Source: Limosilactobacillus frumenti DSM 13145
Lineage (GTDB): Bacteria; Bacillota; Bacilli; Lactobacillales; Lactobacillaceae
Direction: 5' to 3'
NCBI RefSeq assembly: GCF_001436045.1
Contig: NZ_AZER01000016.1
Span: 186,001 to 250,000 of the forward strand
Length of the DNA stretch: 64,000 nucleotides
Made by a program: the position numbers and the translations under genes. Below, piece after piece: positions 8,414-17,466 of this stretch. The notes beneath the pieces are model-generated. The model worked only from the letters and a program-made list of their open reading frames with translations, had not been told where the DNA came from and did no database searches. Within the stretch, counting starts at the first letter, position 1; each line of letters starts with the position of its first letter.

Positions 8414-9403
8414 TTGACAGGTACTGATAATTCGAAACCGTTTAAGACATTGAACCAGCAGCTATCAATTTTGCGCAGTCGCGGTCTTGATGATGCTCAC
8501 GCTAAAGCAAAGCGTTCACTAGAACAAATAGGATATTATTCATTAATTAACGGTTATAAGTGGATGTTTTTAGCTAGAGGCACTAACGGAGAAATCATTC
8601 ATCCAGAAGTATATAAAGATGATGCTTCTTTCGATGAAATTAAATCACTATACGATTTTGATTTTGAATTACGAGCTATTCTTTACAGGTCCTTACTTAA
8701 ATATGAAACTATGTTAGGTGCGGAAATAGCTTATCGCTTTTCTGAACAATACCCAGAAGAGCATGCATACTTAGCAATGGATAATTTTTTCAGAGACGCC
8801 CAACATGTTTCGTCTGTTGTAGGTACTATAAGTTCTTTATCAAGTACTATCAAAAAGTATTCAGATCGTCGTGGCAAAAATGCTATAAAACACTATGTCA
8901 ATAAACATGGTCATGTTCCTCTTTGGGTTCTTGTAAACTTCTTAACATTTGGTGAATTAAATTATTTCTATGCAAATTGTACTGAAGATATTCAATTAGC
9001 AATTGCGCGTGATTTCCGCAATATGAAATGTACTTCATACAATAATTCTCATCAATCCGCAATTACACCCGGTGCCATTCGTAGCATTAATCAGATGGTA
9101 AATATTTTTAGAAACGCGGTGGCTCATGGTGAAATAACCTATTCAAAAATAGTTTATCGAACACCTCATATGGGGGAAATTAAGTCTGCTGCAGGTATCA
9201 ATAATATAGCATTAAGAAGTCAAGCTGGCGTTTTTGAACTGATCATTGCAATGAAAGCTGTGCTTCCAAAGAAGAATTTTAGACGTTTAATTAATGATAT
9301 GAATAATTTAATTGAAAATTTTAAAGATAATTTTTCTCCTGTCAATTATTCCACATTATTACAGGATATGCACTTTCCAAGCAACTATAGGAGCATTCTT
9401 TAA
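8414..9403 (+). CDS. Abi_2 (AbiD/AbiF-like) abortive infection protein
   Basis: 329 residues from TTG 8414, seven bases after GGAAGG; the in-frame TTG at 8393 would lie in the terminator tail and has no ribosome site. The N-terminus carries the Abi_2 hallmark: QQLSILRSRGL followed by LEQIGYYSLINGYKW. A HEPN-like motif R-N-A-V-A-H (R-x4-6-H type) lies near residue 236, suggesting ribonuclease activity. Lactococcal AbiD/AbiF proteins block phage development. The G+C content is visibly lower than that of its neighbours, which fits horizontal transfer. With the RNA just upstream it may form an RNA-protein toxin-antitoxin or defence unit. The family call is firm; the antitoxin role of the RNA is inferred. 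Confidence 0.88.
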   Translation: MTGTDNSKPFKTLNQQLSILRSRGLDDAHAKAKRSLEQIGYYSLINGYKWMFLARGTNGEIIHPEVYKDDASFDEIKSLYDFDFELRAILYRSLLKYETMLGAEIAYRFSEQYPEEHAYLAMDNFFRDAQHVSSVVGTISSLSSTIKKYSDRRGKNAIKHYVNKHGHVPLWVLVNFLTFGELNYFYANCTEDIQLAIARDFRNMKCTSYNNSHQSAITPGAIRSINQMVNIFRNAVAHGEITYSKIVYRTPHMGEIKSAAGINNIALRSQAGVFELIIAMKAVLPKKNFRRLINDMNNLIENFKDNFSPVNYSTLLQDMHFPSNYRSIL

Positions 9404-9505
9404 CCCCTTCTCCTGTAATGACGATATTAAATATGTCACCGATCCACTTTTTCATTTTTGTGTTAATAAACTAATACAATTAAGGATATATTACTACACA
9501 CCATT

Positions 9506-9658
9506 CAATATGGTTGGAGTACTCAAGTAGCCACACAACCAAAAGTTTATCTGCACATTACATCCAAGATTGAAGAGTATGTGCTCAAAAAATGCACAAC
9601 TTTGCCCCACGAGTGCCCCATGAAAACTAGATTCATGATATTAATTTATTCGGTATAA
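9506..9658 (+). pseudogene. Possible remnant of a tyrosine-integrase C-terminus
   Basis: Fifty codons lacking a start encode a segment containing QVATQPKVYLHITSK, which resembles the VxTTxxVYxHVT stretch around the catalytic tyrosine of phage-type tyrosine recombinases, followed by a short basic tail and a stop. The upstream catalytic Arg and His region is absent. If correct, the Abi gene and this fragment are what remains of a small integrated element. The match is short and could be chance. The rest of the 309-base gap shows only the terminator of the next gene. Confidence 0.3.
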
Positions 9659-9665
9659 AGAAAAA

Positions 9666-9706
9666 GGCCCCATCATATACAAGCTAAAGATGCTGATATG
9701 GCGGGG
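9666..9706 (-). terminator. Intrinsic terminator after the DXS-like gene
   Basis: An imperfect inverted repeat with CCCC/GGGG ends and a CATAT/ATATG inner stem. The A5 run at 9661-9665 gives a U-run on the minus strand. The TTTT on the plus side means it may also stop transcripts coming from the Abi side. Confidence 0.65.
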
Positions 9707-9712
9707 TTTTCT

Positions 9713-11488
9713 TTATAGTGAATGTAAAACTTTTTCGATATCGTCAACAATTTGTTCTGGTGTCAAGTGGTACCACTCGTACATAACGTCCAACGGAACA
9801 TTATCCGCAAATTCACGTGGTGCTCCGAAGTTCAGTACCTTGGTATCCTTTGGTCCATAGTAACGTGCGATTGTTTCACCAAAGCCACCAGAAACATTAC
9901 CATCTTCAAGGGTGACCACAATGTTGTGATTTTCAGATAAGTGGTGCAAATAGTTTGGATCAATCCCAGTCACGGACTTTGGATTAACCAGCGTGGCGTC
10001 GATGTTCAACTTCTTTTGCAATTGGTCCCGCACTTCGACACCTAGTTGCCAGAAGTCACCAACTGCCATAATAGCAACCTCACTCCCTTGATGGGCGACG
10101 TCATACTTGATATGACTGTAGTTATCTTGGCTAGGAGTACCATGAATTAACTCTTTTTCTGGCTGGCGAATAACAACGGGTTGTTCCCGCTGCTTAAGGG
10201 CCCACTTTAACATCGAGATCATTTCTTCTAAGTTAGTTGGTGCCAAGTATTCAATATTTGGCAAGTCGGAAATCATGGAAATGTCAAACGAACCTTGGTG
10301 GGTTGCTGATCCAGAGGCAATCGTTCCGCCACGCACAATCATGACCACTGGCGAATCATTAAGGGCCATGTCATGAATCAGCTGATCGTATGCTCGCTGT
10401 AAGAAGGTACTATTCTGGAATACAACCGGCTTAGCACCCGCTTCAGCCATGGCAACAGCTGTGGTGATGGAATCTTGTTCAGCAATACCAACATCATAAT
10501 AGCGGTCAGGATATTTCTTTTGGAAGGACTTCAAGTTAAATACGCCTGGAATAGCTGCATTAATGGCGACTACTGGTTCTCCAGCATCAATTTGCTTGCC
10601 CAGTTCGGCTAAAATGGCATCAGAGTAATTTTCACCGGCTGGCTTTTCCTTGCTTTTGCCAGTCTTGATGTCAAATGGTCCTTGCCAGTGCCACTTCATC
10701 TTATCCTCGACTGCAGGTTCATAGCCCTTACCCTTGAGAGTATTAACGTGCAAGACGATTGGGTGGTCAATGTCCTTAACATCTTTAAAGGTATCAATCA
10801 TCGTCTGCAGGTCGTTGCCATCAGCGATGTAACGATAGTCAAAGCCCATAAATGTGAAGATATTATTCGGATCCTCGCCATTGGATTCACGCAGCTTTGC
10901 TAAACCTTTGTACAGGCCACCCTGATCCTTATCAATGGCCATCTGGTTATCGTTAACCACGATGATCAGGTTCGAATTCAGCTTAGCAGCATTGTTGAAG
11001 CCTTCAAAAGCCAAGCCACCACTCAGGGAACCATCCCCAATTACGGCCACAATATTATCCTTTGAGTCTGGATGCAACAGGTCGCGTGCCTGCGCTAACC
11101 CAACGGCTAGAGAAACGGAAGTCGAGGTGTGGCCAATCTCAAAGAAGTCATGAGCACTTTCTTCGGGTGAAGTGTACCCACTAATATCTTCATAATGATC
11201 AGGATCTAAGAACCCCAGTTTCCGTCCTGTCAACATTTTATGTGGATAGCACTGGTGTGAGACATCCCAAATTACCTTGTCATGTGGAGAGTCAAAAACA
11301 TAATGGTAGGCAATCGCCGTTTCCATGATTCCTAAGTTTGGCCCCACGTGTCCACCAATTGCAGCATCGCGTTCTAAGACCAATTGGCGCATTTCCGTTG
11401 CTAATTGTTTCAACTCATCCAACGACATTTTCTTAATATCTTCCGGTTCGTTAACCCGGTTTAATAAGTAATCTGGATGTCGATTCAT
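9713..11488 (-). CDS. 1-deoxy-D-xylulose-5-phosphate synthase-like thiamine-diphosphate enzyme
   Basis: 591 residues from ATG 11488, eight bases after AAGGGG; the upstream GTG lies in the ribosome site. The N-terminal TPP-binding part has GHVGPNLG, GDGSLSGG and NDNQMAI. The central part has GIAEQDS, FLQRAYDQ and ATHQGSFD, the DXS-specific series. The transketolase C-domain ends with EDGNVSGGFG. DXS condenses pyruvate and glyceraldehyde 3-phosphate into DXP for isoprenoid, thiamine and pyridoxal synthesis. No other MEP-pathway gene lies nearby, and lactobacilli normally use the mevalonate route, so its role here is unclear. It is about 30 residues shorter than typical DXS. A related acyloin-forming enzyme is the main alternative. 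Confidence 0.8.
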   Translation of the reverse strand: MNRHPDYLLNRVNEPEDIKKMSLDELKQLATEMRQLVLERDAAIGGHVGPNLGIMETAIAYHYVFDSPHDKVIWDVSHQCYPHKMLTGRKLGFLDPDHYEDISGYTSPEESAHDFFEIGHTSTSVSLAVGLAQARDLLHPDSKDNIVAVIGDGSLSGGLAFEGFNNAAKLNSNLIIVVNDNQMAIDKDQGGLYKGLAKLRESNGEDPNNIFTFMGFDYRYIADGNDLQTMIDTFKDVKDIDHPIVLHVNTLKGKGYEPAVEDKMKWHWQGPFDIKTGKSKEKPAGENYSDAILAELGKQIDAGEPVVAINAAIPGVFNLKSFQKKYPDRYYDVGIAEQDSITTAVAMAEAGAKPVVFQNSTFLQRAYDQLIHDMALNDSPVVMIVRGGTIASGSATHQGSFDISMISDLPNIEYLAPTNLEEMISMLKWALKQREQPVVIRQPEKELIHGTPSQDNYSHIKYDVAHQGSEVAIMAVGDFWQLGVEVRDQLQKKLNIDATLVNPKSVTGIDPNYLHHLSENHNIVVTLEDGNVSGGFGETIARYYGPKDTKVLNFGAPREFADNVPLDVMYEWYHLTPEQIVDDIEKVLHSL

Positions 11489-11653
11489 CTCAGCCACCCC
11501 TTCAAAAGTTTTTACCAGCGTGATCCTGGTACGTCAAAAACACTGTCTATATTTTACCACGTTTCACCAATGTTCGTGATCTGATGGCCGCAACAAATTG
11601 ACGAAATCGTCCCGCTCCAGTAAGATTAGTCTGAGATGGAGGTCAATTAATAC

Positions 11654-12901
11654 ATGACTAGTCAAGAAAATCAGGCAACAAATAAGCTTTCACCATTTAA
11701 GCATTTAACAACGGAGCAACAGCACCTTGTTAATCAAATCATGACCTTTACAGTGAATCATTTAACTGGTAACTACCCGGCCATCTACACGATTTACGGG
11801 GATGCTGGTACGGGAAAAAGTGTCGTTTTATCGCACCTCTTTAACCAAATTCAAACGGCTGCCCGGCATGACCAAAACTCACCGCTTTATGGAACCAGCA
11901 ATTACTTTGTGGTCAACCATCCCGAAATTTTGAAGGTTTATCGTGAAATTGCTGGTGGCATTAAGAGCTTGTATAAAAAAGACTTTGCCCGACCAACATC
12001 ATTAATTAATCAGTTGTCTAAGCAGAATAAGACGATCGATGTAGCGGTGATCGATGAAGCCCACTTATTACTTTCCAAACCAGACCACTACAATAATTTC
12101 TATCACGATAATCAGCTTGTTGAGATTATCAAACGAGCCAAAGTTGTGATTCTTGTCTTTGACCAATACCAGGTCTTACGGATGAAGAGTTTGTGGACAC
12201 CGCAACGGTTAGAAAAAATTACCCACCAGTATCCACATCAGGAGTATCATCTTAAGCACCAGTTTAGAATGACCGCTAGCGATGACCTGATTGATTGGTT
12301 TAATCATTTTACCGATGATTATGAGCTCACCCCTTTGCCATCAGATGCGCGCGATCATTATGACTTTCGCATCTATGACGATGCAGAAGCAATGCGGCAG
12401 GCAATTGTCAAGCGGAATCAGGAAGTTGGCCTATCCCGCATTCTCTCGACCTCAGGTTACCCTTCGACGCTTGATGGCGGTAAGCATTATATTGTTGAGG
12501 GAAAGTTCAAAATGCCGTGGGACCAGTATAACTATACTGTGACGCCGTGGGCAGAAATTCCCCAAACGATTGATGAGGTAGGTTCCATTTACACGTGCCA
12601 AGGGTTTGATTTGAATTATTCTGGCATCATTCTCGGTCCCCCAATCAGTCAAATTCCTGATACAATGAAATTACAGATTAATTTAGATAAGTATACGGAT
12701 TCTGAAGCATTCAAGCGCCGGGCAGACTTAACCGATCCCGATGAAATTATTGCGTTAGAAAAACGGATGATTATGAATTCCTTAAATGTACTCTTCAAAC
12801 GGGGCGTTAAAGGAACTTACTTGTACGCCCATGATCCCTTACTACGGGCCACTTTGGTTCAATTATTCAAGGAAGCAGGATTAACTTTTAATGGGAAGTA
12901 A
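11654..12901 (+). CDS. DUF2075 P-loop ATPase (Schlafen group 3-like DNA/RNA helicase domain)
   Basis: 415 residues. Walker A is GDAGTGKSV near residue 50 and Walker B is AVIDEAHLLL near 134. The segment GSIYTCQGFDLNYSGIILGP near 310 is the characteristic DUF2075 C-terminal motif with the helicase-like TCQG box. The domain layout is that of superfamily-1-like helicases without a full helicase tail. Its function in lactobacilli is unknown; nucleic-acid-dependent ATP hydrolysis is inferred. The stop overlaps the start of the VTT membrane gene by 11 bases, so the two are translationally coupled. Confidence 0.85.
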   Translation: MTSQENQATNKLSPFKHLTTEQQHLVNQIMTFTVNHLTGNYPAIYTIYGDAGTGKSVVLSHLFNQIQTAARHDQNSPLYGTSNYFVVNHPEILKVYREIAGGIKSLYKKDFARPTSLINQLSKQNKTIDVAVIDEAHLLLSKPDHYNNFYHDNQLVEIIKRAKVVILVFDQYQVLRMKSLWTPQRLEKITHQYPHQEYHLKHQFRMTASDDLIDWFNHFTDDYELTPLPSDARDHYDFRIYDDAEAMRQAIVKRNQEVGLSRILSTSGYPSTLDGGKHYIVEGKFKMPWDQYNYTVTPWAEIPQTIDEVGSIYTCQGFDLNYSGIILGPPISQIPDTMKLQINLDKYTDSEAFKRRADLTDPDEIIALEKRMIMNSLNVLFKRGVKGTYLYAHDPLLRATLVQLFKEAGLTFNGK

Positions 12902-13592
12902 ACATCGAACAACTAAATTAGGGCGCGGCTGGTTAATTACCTTGGCGGTTGTTTTATCAATAATTGTAATCGCTTTTATTGTCAATAACTATCACGCCGA
13001 AATTCACCTATTACTGCATCCCGTCCCTGGCGAACGAGCGAAGTTACTCGCACTGATGCGGCAACATGGCCTTGTTAATTCTATTCTTCTGTTAGCTTTG
13101 GTCGCCTTATTTAACGCCATTCCAGGGATGTCGAATTCAGTGGTCTGCATTTTTGTGGGGCTTTGTTACGGCCCCTGGTTAGGGTTCATGGTCAACTGGC
13201 TGGGCAATATTTGCGGAAACTGTCTCGTCATTAGCTTATTAAACCATATTGACATTTCTAAGCGCATGAAGAGTCAACGTATATTGGACCTGCTATTGAA
13301 CCAAAAGCACCCGTTAATTGGGTTGACGATTGGGTTTATGATTCCGTTCATCCCCAGTATTCTTGTTAACTACGCCAGTTCCCAAATGCATATCGACCAG
13401 CGGCGGTACCTCGCAATGTTATTTGTCGGCATGGCACCAACATCATTCCTGTATGCCTTCGGTGGGGATGCAATCTTCAAAGGAGATTTCAAAAGGTTTA
13501 TCCCCATTATCATTGCGCTCTTGATTATCTTTGCTTGCTACTATGTGATTCGTAAATTCTACAAGCAACATAAGGCTAATTTAGCAGAATAA
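12891..13592 (+). CDS. TVP38/TMEM64 (VTT/DedA-like) membrane protein
   Basis: 233 residues with about six membrane segments. The VTT-domain pattern is visible: a hydrophobic re-entrant part with FNAIPGMSNSVV, then GLCYGPWLGFMVNWLGNICGN, then IPFIPSILVNYASS near residue 155. Proteins of this class act as lipid scramblases or transporters and affect membrane homeostasis. It is coupled to the upstream ATPase by an overlap. A strong terminator follows three bases after the stop. Confidence 0.85.
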   Translation: MGSKHRTTKLGRGWLITLAVVLSIIVIAFIVNNYHAEIHLLLHPVPGERAKLLALMRQHGLVNSILLLALVALFNAIPGMSNSVVCIFVGLCYGPWLGFMVNWLGNICGNCLVISLLNHIDISKRMKSQRILDLLLNQKHPLIGLTIGFMIPFIPSILVNYASSQMHIDQRRYLAMLFVGMAPTSFLYAFGGDAIFKGDFKRFIPIIIALLIIFACYYVIRKFYKQHKANLAE

Positions 13593-13594
13593 GC

Positions 13595-13628
13595 AAAATG
13601 CACTAGCAACATCGCTAGTGCATTTTTT
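13595..13628 (+). terminator. Intrinsic terminator
   Basis: A perfect 11-base repeat AATGCACTAGC / GCTAGTGCATT with a 6-base loop and six T residues. It ends the 11654-13592 pair. The A-rich left arm suggests it also serves the convergent UvrA-like gene. Confidence 0.9.
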
Positions 13629-13630
13629 CG

Positions 13631-16153
13631 TTAATTAAACCGGTGTTCAAATTCTGCTAAATACTGAGTCGTCAAACTTGTTGGTTTCTTTACTAACTCA
13701 TCTGGTTGTCCTTCCGCAACAATTTGACCACCTTTGTTACCGCCACGTGGGCCCATATCGATTAGGTAGTCAGCATTGACCATTAAGTTCACATCATGGG
13801 TAATCATGATGATTGTCGCGCCCTTATCAATCAATCGCTGCATAACTTGCAAAAGGGTTTGCACGTCTAACGGGTGCAGACCGACGGATGGTTCATCAAA
13901 GACAAAGAGGGTTGTTTCTTGCCGGTGGGACAAGTGTTTTACCAGTTTCAGACGTTGGGCTTCCCCACCGGATAGTGAAGGCGTACTTTCACCAAGGTGG
14001 AGGTAACCGAGACCAACTTCATCCAATAGTTTCAACTCTCGTTCGATCTTCGGTACCTTTGCAAAGACCGGAATGGCATGGCGGACATCGAGATTCAATA
14101 CATCAACAATTGATCGGCCATTCCATTGGACCTTTTGAATATCATTATTATAACGATCACCTTGGCAAACTGGACAAGTCTGTTGCATATCCGGCAGATA
14201 TTGAATATCAAGCGTAACGATTCCAGTACCGCCACAGTTTGGACAAGCGCCTTGTTTATTGTTGTAAGAGAAGTATGAAGCCGTGTAATGCTTTTGCTTA
14301 GCCAGTGGTTGGCGAGCGTATAGCCGCCGTAAATTATCCATGATACTCGTGTACGTAGCCACTGTTGACCGAGTAGACTTCCCCACCGGTGTCGCATCAA
14401 CCGAAACAACATGCTCTAATGAAGTTGTCAATGAATCAACCTGTTTAGGCAATGGTTCCCCCTTCTCTTGCCGCTGCAGGGCAGGTACCAGCGAATCAAG
14501 AATCAGACTAGTCTTTCCAGCGCCAGAGAAGCCTGTTACTGCCGTTAAGCGGTTTGTGGGAATCTTGACGCCGACGTTGTCCAAGTTAAAGTAGTGGTTA
14601 ATCTTAATTTCCGTATTTGTTTTTGTTGGCACAGGTTGCGTCTGCCGAACCTTAATCTGAGCCTGACCATTCAAAAATGGACCAATCAGGGAGTCGCTCG
14701 TCTGGCGTAATTGGTTTGGCGTGCCCTGAGCAATGATGTTGCCACCCTCTGCCCCGGATCCTGGACCAATTTCAATAATCCAATCAGCTGCAGCAATGAT
14801 ATCAATGTTGTGGTCTACCACGACTAATGAGTTCCCTTGAGCAACAAGTTCCTTAAAAACGTGGAGTAAACCAGCCACATTATCTGGGTGAAGACCAATA
14901 GAAGGTTCATCAAGCACATACAAAACCCCGGTTGTCTCCGTCCGTAGAGTCCGCGCTAACTGAATCCGTTGAAGTTCCCCAGTTGATAAGGTATTCCCGT
15001 TCCGTGACAGGGAGAGGTAGTCCAACCCCAATTCCAACAGTGGACGGAGATTATCTTCAAATTGTTTGAACACGGAAGTCCCTAACTTGTGCATATCAGC
15101 TGGCAACTCATCCATGACCTTCTTTTGCCATGCTGGGAGTTCCGCCAGAGTCAGGTTAGTTACTTCTGCAATATTCAATCCACCGGCTAACTGCTTCAAC
15201 AATTCTGGCTTTAACCGTGTCCCATGACAAACAGGACAGGTGGAGAAGTGGAAAAACTCCTTGATCCGTTCTTGAGCACGAGCACTCTTACTCGTCCGCG
15301 CTGACTCTAGAACGGCGCGGTGGGCATTTTCATATAAGGCATTAAAGTCGTGGAAAACACGGCCGGTGCTTGAAGCAAAATCCATCTTGTACTTCTTGCT
15401 TGGACCATTGAGAACAAATTCCTTCTCCTTATCGGTTAGATTCTTATAAGGAATATTAATCCGGACCCCCGCTGCTTCCGCTACTTGCGGCATGAAATTT
15501 CGCCCTGGCAAGTGCCAAGATGCAACGGCTCCATCAGCAAGTGACAGGTTGGGATCGCCAATTAGCTTGTCTTCGTCTAGTTCACGAACTTTCCCGGTCC
15601 CCTGACAATTAGTGCAGGCCCCATCGGAATTAAAAGCAAAGTCTTCCGCACTATATGCATAGAACTTTGCACCGCACACGGGACAGGTTAGTTGACCCAT
15701 TTCATCACCTGATTTACTCATTGCCTGAGCAATTTTTAAACTGGGCTTTAAACGGTGGCCATTTGGGCAGACCGGTTGACCGAGCCGAGAGAAGATCAGG
15801 CGGATAACGTTGAAGAGCTCGCTCATTGTCCCCACGGTAGCGCGTTCGGAAGGCACAGATGGTCGCTGGTGGAGCGCTAATGCTGATGGGATATGCTTAA
15901 CTGACGACACTTGCGCCTGCGCCCCCAACTTGATCCGCCGTCGTGTATATGTCGACAAAGCTTCTAGATAGCGACGCGACCCTTCTTCATAAAGGATGCC
16001 CATTGCCAATGAACTTTTACCGGAACCCGATAATCCCGAAATAGCAACAAATTGGTGGAGCGGAATATTGACATCAATATTCTTCAAGTTGTGAACCCGA
16101 CCACCGCGAACTTCAATCTGGGCCGGGATGGTACTCTCTTTTGTCTTGATCAT
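13631..16153 (-). CDS. UvrA-like ABC ATPase (short paralogue of excinuclease subunit A)
   Basis: 840 residues, about 100 fewer than housekeeping UvrA. Two ABC ATPase halves are present: Walker A GLSGSGKSS near 45 and GFSGAGKTS near 550, each with its signature (STGELQR, LSGGEAQR) and a DEPSIGLHP or DEPSVGLHP Walker B. Zinc-type CxxC pairs appear at CPVCGAK...CTNCQG and CPNCGG...CPVCQG. Short UvrA paralogues occur beside drug-resistance genes and in Gram-positives and may remove drug or adduct damage. Start ATG follows AAAGGAG. It appears monocistronic or paired with the DUF915 gene upstream, which ends outside at 17030. The exact role is unknown. Confidence 0.88.
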   Translation of the reverse strand: MIKTKESTIPAQIEVRGGRVHNLKNIDVNIPLHQFVAISGLSGSGKSSLAMGILYEEGSRRYLEALSTYTRRRIKLGAQAQVSSVKHIPSALALHQRPSVPSERATVGTMSELFNVIRLIFSRLGQPVCPNGHRLKPSLKIAQAMSKSGDEMGQLTCPVCGAKFYAYSAEDFAFNSDGACTNCQGTGKVRELDEDKLIGDPNLSLADGAVASWHLPGRNFMPQVAEAAGVRINIPYKNLTDKEKEFVLNGPSKKYKMDFASSTGRVFHDFNALYENAHRAVLESARTSKSARAQERIKEFFHFSTCPVCHGTRLKPELLKQLAGGLNIAEVTNLTLAELPAWQKKVMDELPADMHKLGTSVFKQFEDNLRPLLELGLDYLSLSRNGNTLSTGELQRIQLARTLRTETTGVLYVLDEPSIGLHPDNVAGLLHVFKELVAQGNSLVVVDHNIDIIAAADWIIEIGPGSGAEGGNIIAQGTPNQLRQTSDSLIGPFLNGQAQIKVRQTQPVPTKTNTEIKINHYFNLDNVGVKIPTNRLTAVTGFSGAGKTSLILDSLVPALQRQEKGEPLPKQVDSLTTSLEHVVSVDATPVGKSTRSTVATYTSIMDNLRRLYARQPLAKQKHYTASYFSYNNKQGACPNCGGTGIVTLDIQYLPDMQQTCPVCQGDRYNNDIQKVQWNGRSIVDVLNLDVRHAIPVFAKVPKIERELKLLDEVGLGYLHLGESTPSLSGGEAQRLKLVKHLSHRQETTLFVFDEPSVGLHPLDVQTLLQVMQRLIDKGATIIMITHDVNLMVNADYLIDMGPRGGNKGGQIVAEGQPDELVKKPTSLTTQYLAEFEHRFN

Positions 16154-16172
16154 AAAAAGCTCCTTTCTGAAT

Positions 16173-17030
16173 TTAATTCTTCTGCCATAAGAACTTGATC
16201 AATGCGCGATCAACTTTGGCATTTTCGTGTAATTTAGAATGTTGGGCATTTTTGCCGGTGAATTTAATTTCGGTATATGACTTGGCCCGTGAAGCAACCA
16301 GGTACTTTAGCGAACGGGACGAAACATTCGTTACCCGACCATCAGTATGGTTGCCAATGTCACCGTAAATATTCAAAACCGCGACTTGGTTTTGCGGATA
16401 GATCTTACGGGCCGCCGTCATTTGCCGATAAGTAGCATTCATATGGTTAGGCTTCCCTTGAGCATTTAACTTCATTCCGGCCGGCTGCTTAATGGCATCC
16501 GGAATACCAGCAAAGTCAAGTCCACCAAAATGACCGGCAATGTCTACTTGCTTCTGTAATTGCGGCATATGCTTATTCTTGCCATTTTGTAACATGTAGT
16601 AAATGATCGATATATTGCCGAGGGAGTGGCCGACCATATTAATTTTCTTTATTCCATACTGCTTTTGAAGCAGCTTAGCAACATTGGTGGCATATTTACC
16701 ATGTTTATTGAAATCAAGCTGACGGTTGTCCTCATAGTTAACTTCAACAATTGGGTTAATGGCGCCACGATGCATATTACCATGCAAACTGACCTGACCG
16801 TCTTTCGTAACATCTGCCCTGATAATGGTATTGGTAACCCCGGCACGCTTAGCCGCGTTCACCATGCTATCTTCTGCCCGATAAGAACTGCCACCGCCAT
16901 GGAAAAATAAAGTTGCAGTGGTTGAATGGACAAACTGGTTTGTCTTTCGCGTATGGAAAAATGCACCACCAATAATGGCAATTAAGATAATAACCACGGT
17001 CAAAAAGATGCCGACCGAACTCTTTTTCAT
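16173..17030 (-). CDS. Secreted or membrane-anchored alpha/beta hydrolase (DUF915 family)
   Basis: 285 residues. The N-terminus is basic then strongly hydrophobic (about 8-26), a signal anchor. The family elements are LFFHGGGSSYRAEDS near 42, the nucleophile elbow GHSLGN near 135, an Asp after YGDIG near 228, and a His in AQHSKLHEN near 262. These give a complete Ser-Asp-His triad. DUF915 hydrolases are common in lactobacilli; their natural substrates are undefined. It lies immediately upstream of the UvrA-like gene with a 19-base gap and may be co-transcribed with it. Confidence 0.87.
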   Translation of the reverse strand: MKKSSVGIFLTVVIILIAIIGGAFFHTRKTNQFVHSTTATLFFHGGGSSYRAEDSMVNAAKRAGVTNTIIRADVTKDGQVSLHGNMHRGAINPIVEVNYEDNRQLDFNKHGKYATNVAKLLQKQYGIKKINMVGHSLGNISIIYYMLQNGKNKHMPQLQKQVDIAGHFGGLDFAGIPDAIKQPAGMKLNAQGKPNHMNATYRQMTAARKIYPQNQVAVLNIYGDIGNHTDGRVTNVSSRSLKYLVASRAKSYTEIKFTGKNAQHSKLHENAKVDRALIKFLWQKN

Positions 17031-17130
17031 GAATAGCTACTCCCTTCATTGTGGTTTCAACAATTAATTATATTATTAATTGAAATGCTGACAAAATAAA
17101 AAGGGTTCAAAGCACACAGTCTTTGAACCA

Positions 17131-17466
17131 CTATCCTAAAATTAACCAAACTGCTAAGAGGCCACCTCCGTAAGTCAATACTAGATAACTCAGTAACTTA
17201 CCATAGGCGTGCTCATCAAACATTGCGACTAATTCAGTATTCAGCGTTGAGAAAGTGGTATAGCCACCCATAACACCAACACCCCAAAAGAGGTATTGTC
17301 CATTAGCAGAGCCAAAATGTCTAATCACGAGGCCTAAAAGACCTGCACCAGTCACGTTGATGAACAACGTGGCAAACGGCCAATCAATTTGGCTCCGTTT
17401 CCACCAGGTAGTCACGAGATAACGGACGACTGCCCCAATTGCTGATCCAAGGCCAACGTTAATCAT
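17131..17466 (-). CDS. crcB: CrcB/Fluc fluoride channel subunit
   Basis: 111 residues with four membrane segments. The family motif GVMGGYTTFSTLNTE near 80 includes the central Na+/F- pore region. Fluc channels work as antiparallel dimers and export fluoride. Its start overlaps the end of the upstream crcB by eight bases, so the two are translated as a pair. The pair probably forms a heterodimeric channel, as in other Gram-positives with two adjacent copies. Confidence 0.9.
   Translation of the reverse strand: MINVGLGSAIGAVVRYLVTTWWKRSQIDWPFATLFINVTGAGLLGLVIRHFGSANGQYLFWGVGVMGGYTTFSTLNTELVAMFDEHAYGKLLSYLVLTYGGGLLAVWLILG

Noticed and set aside
13888-14217. 109-codon plus-strand frame inside the UvrA-like gene
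   Set aside because: Shadow of a well-supported gene, no ribosome site or domain.
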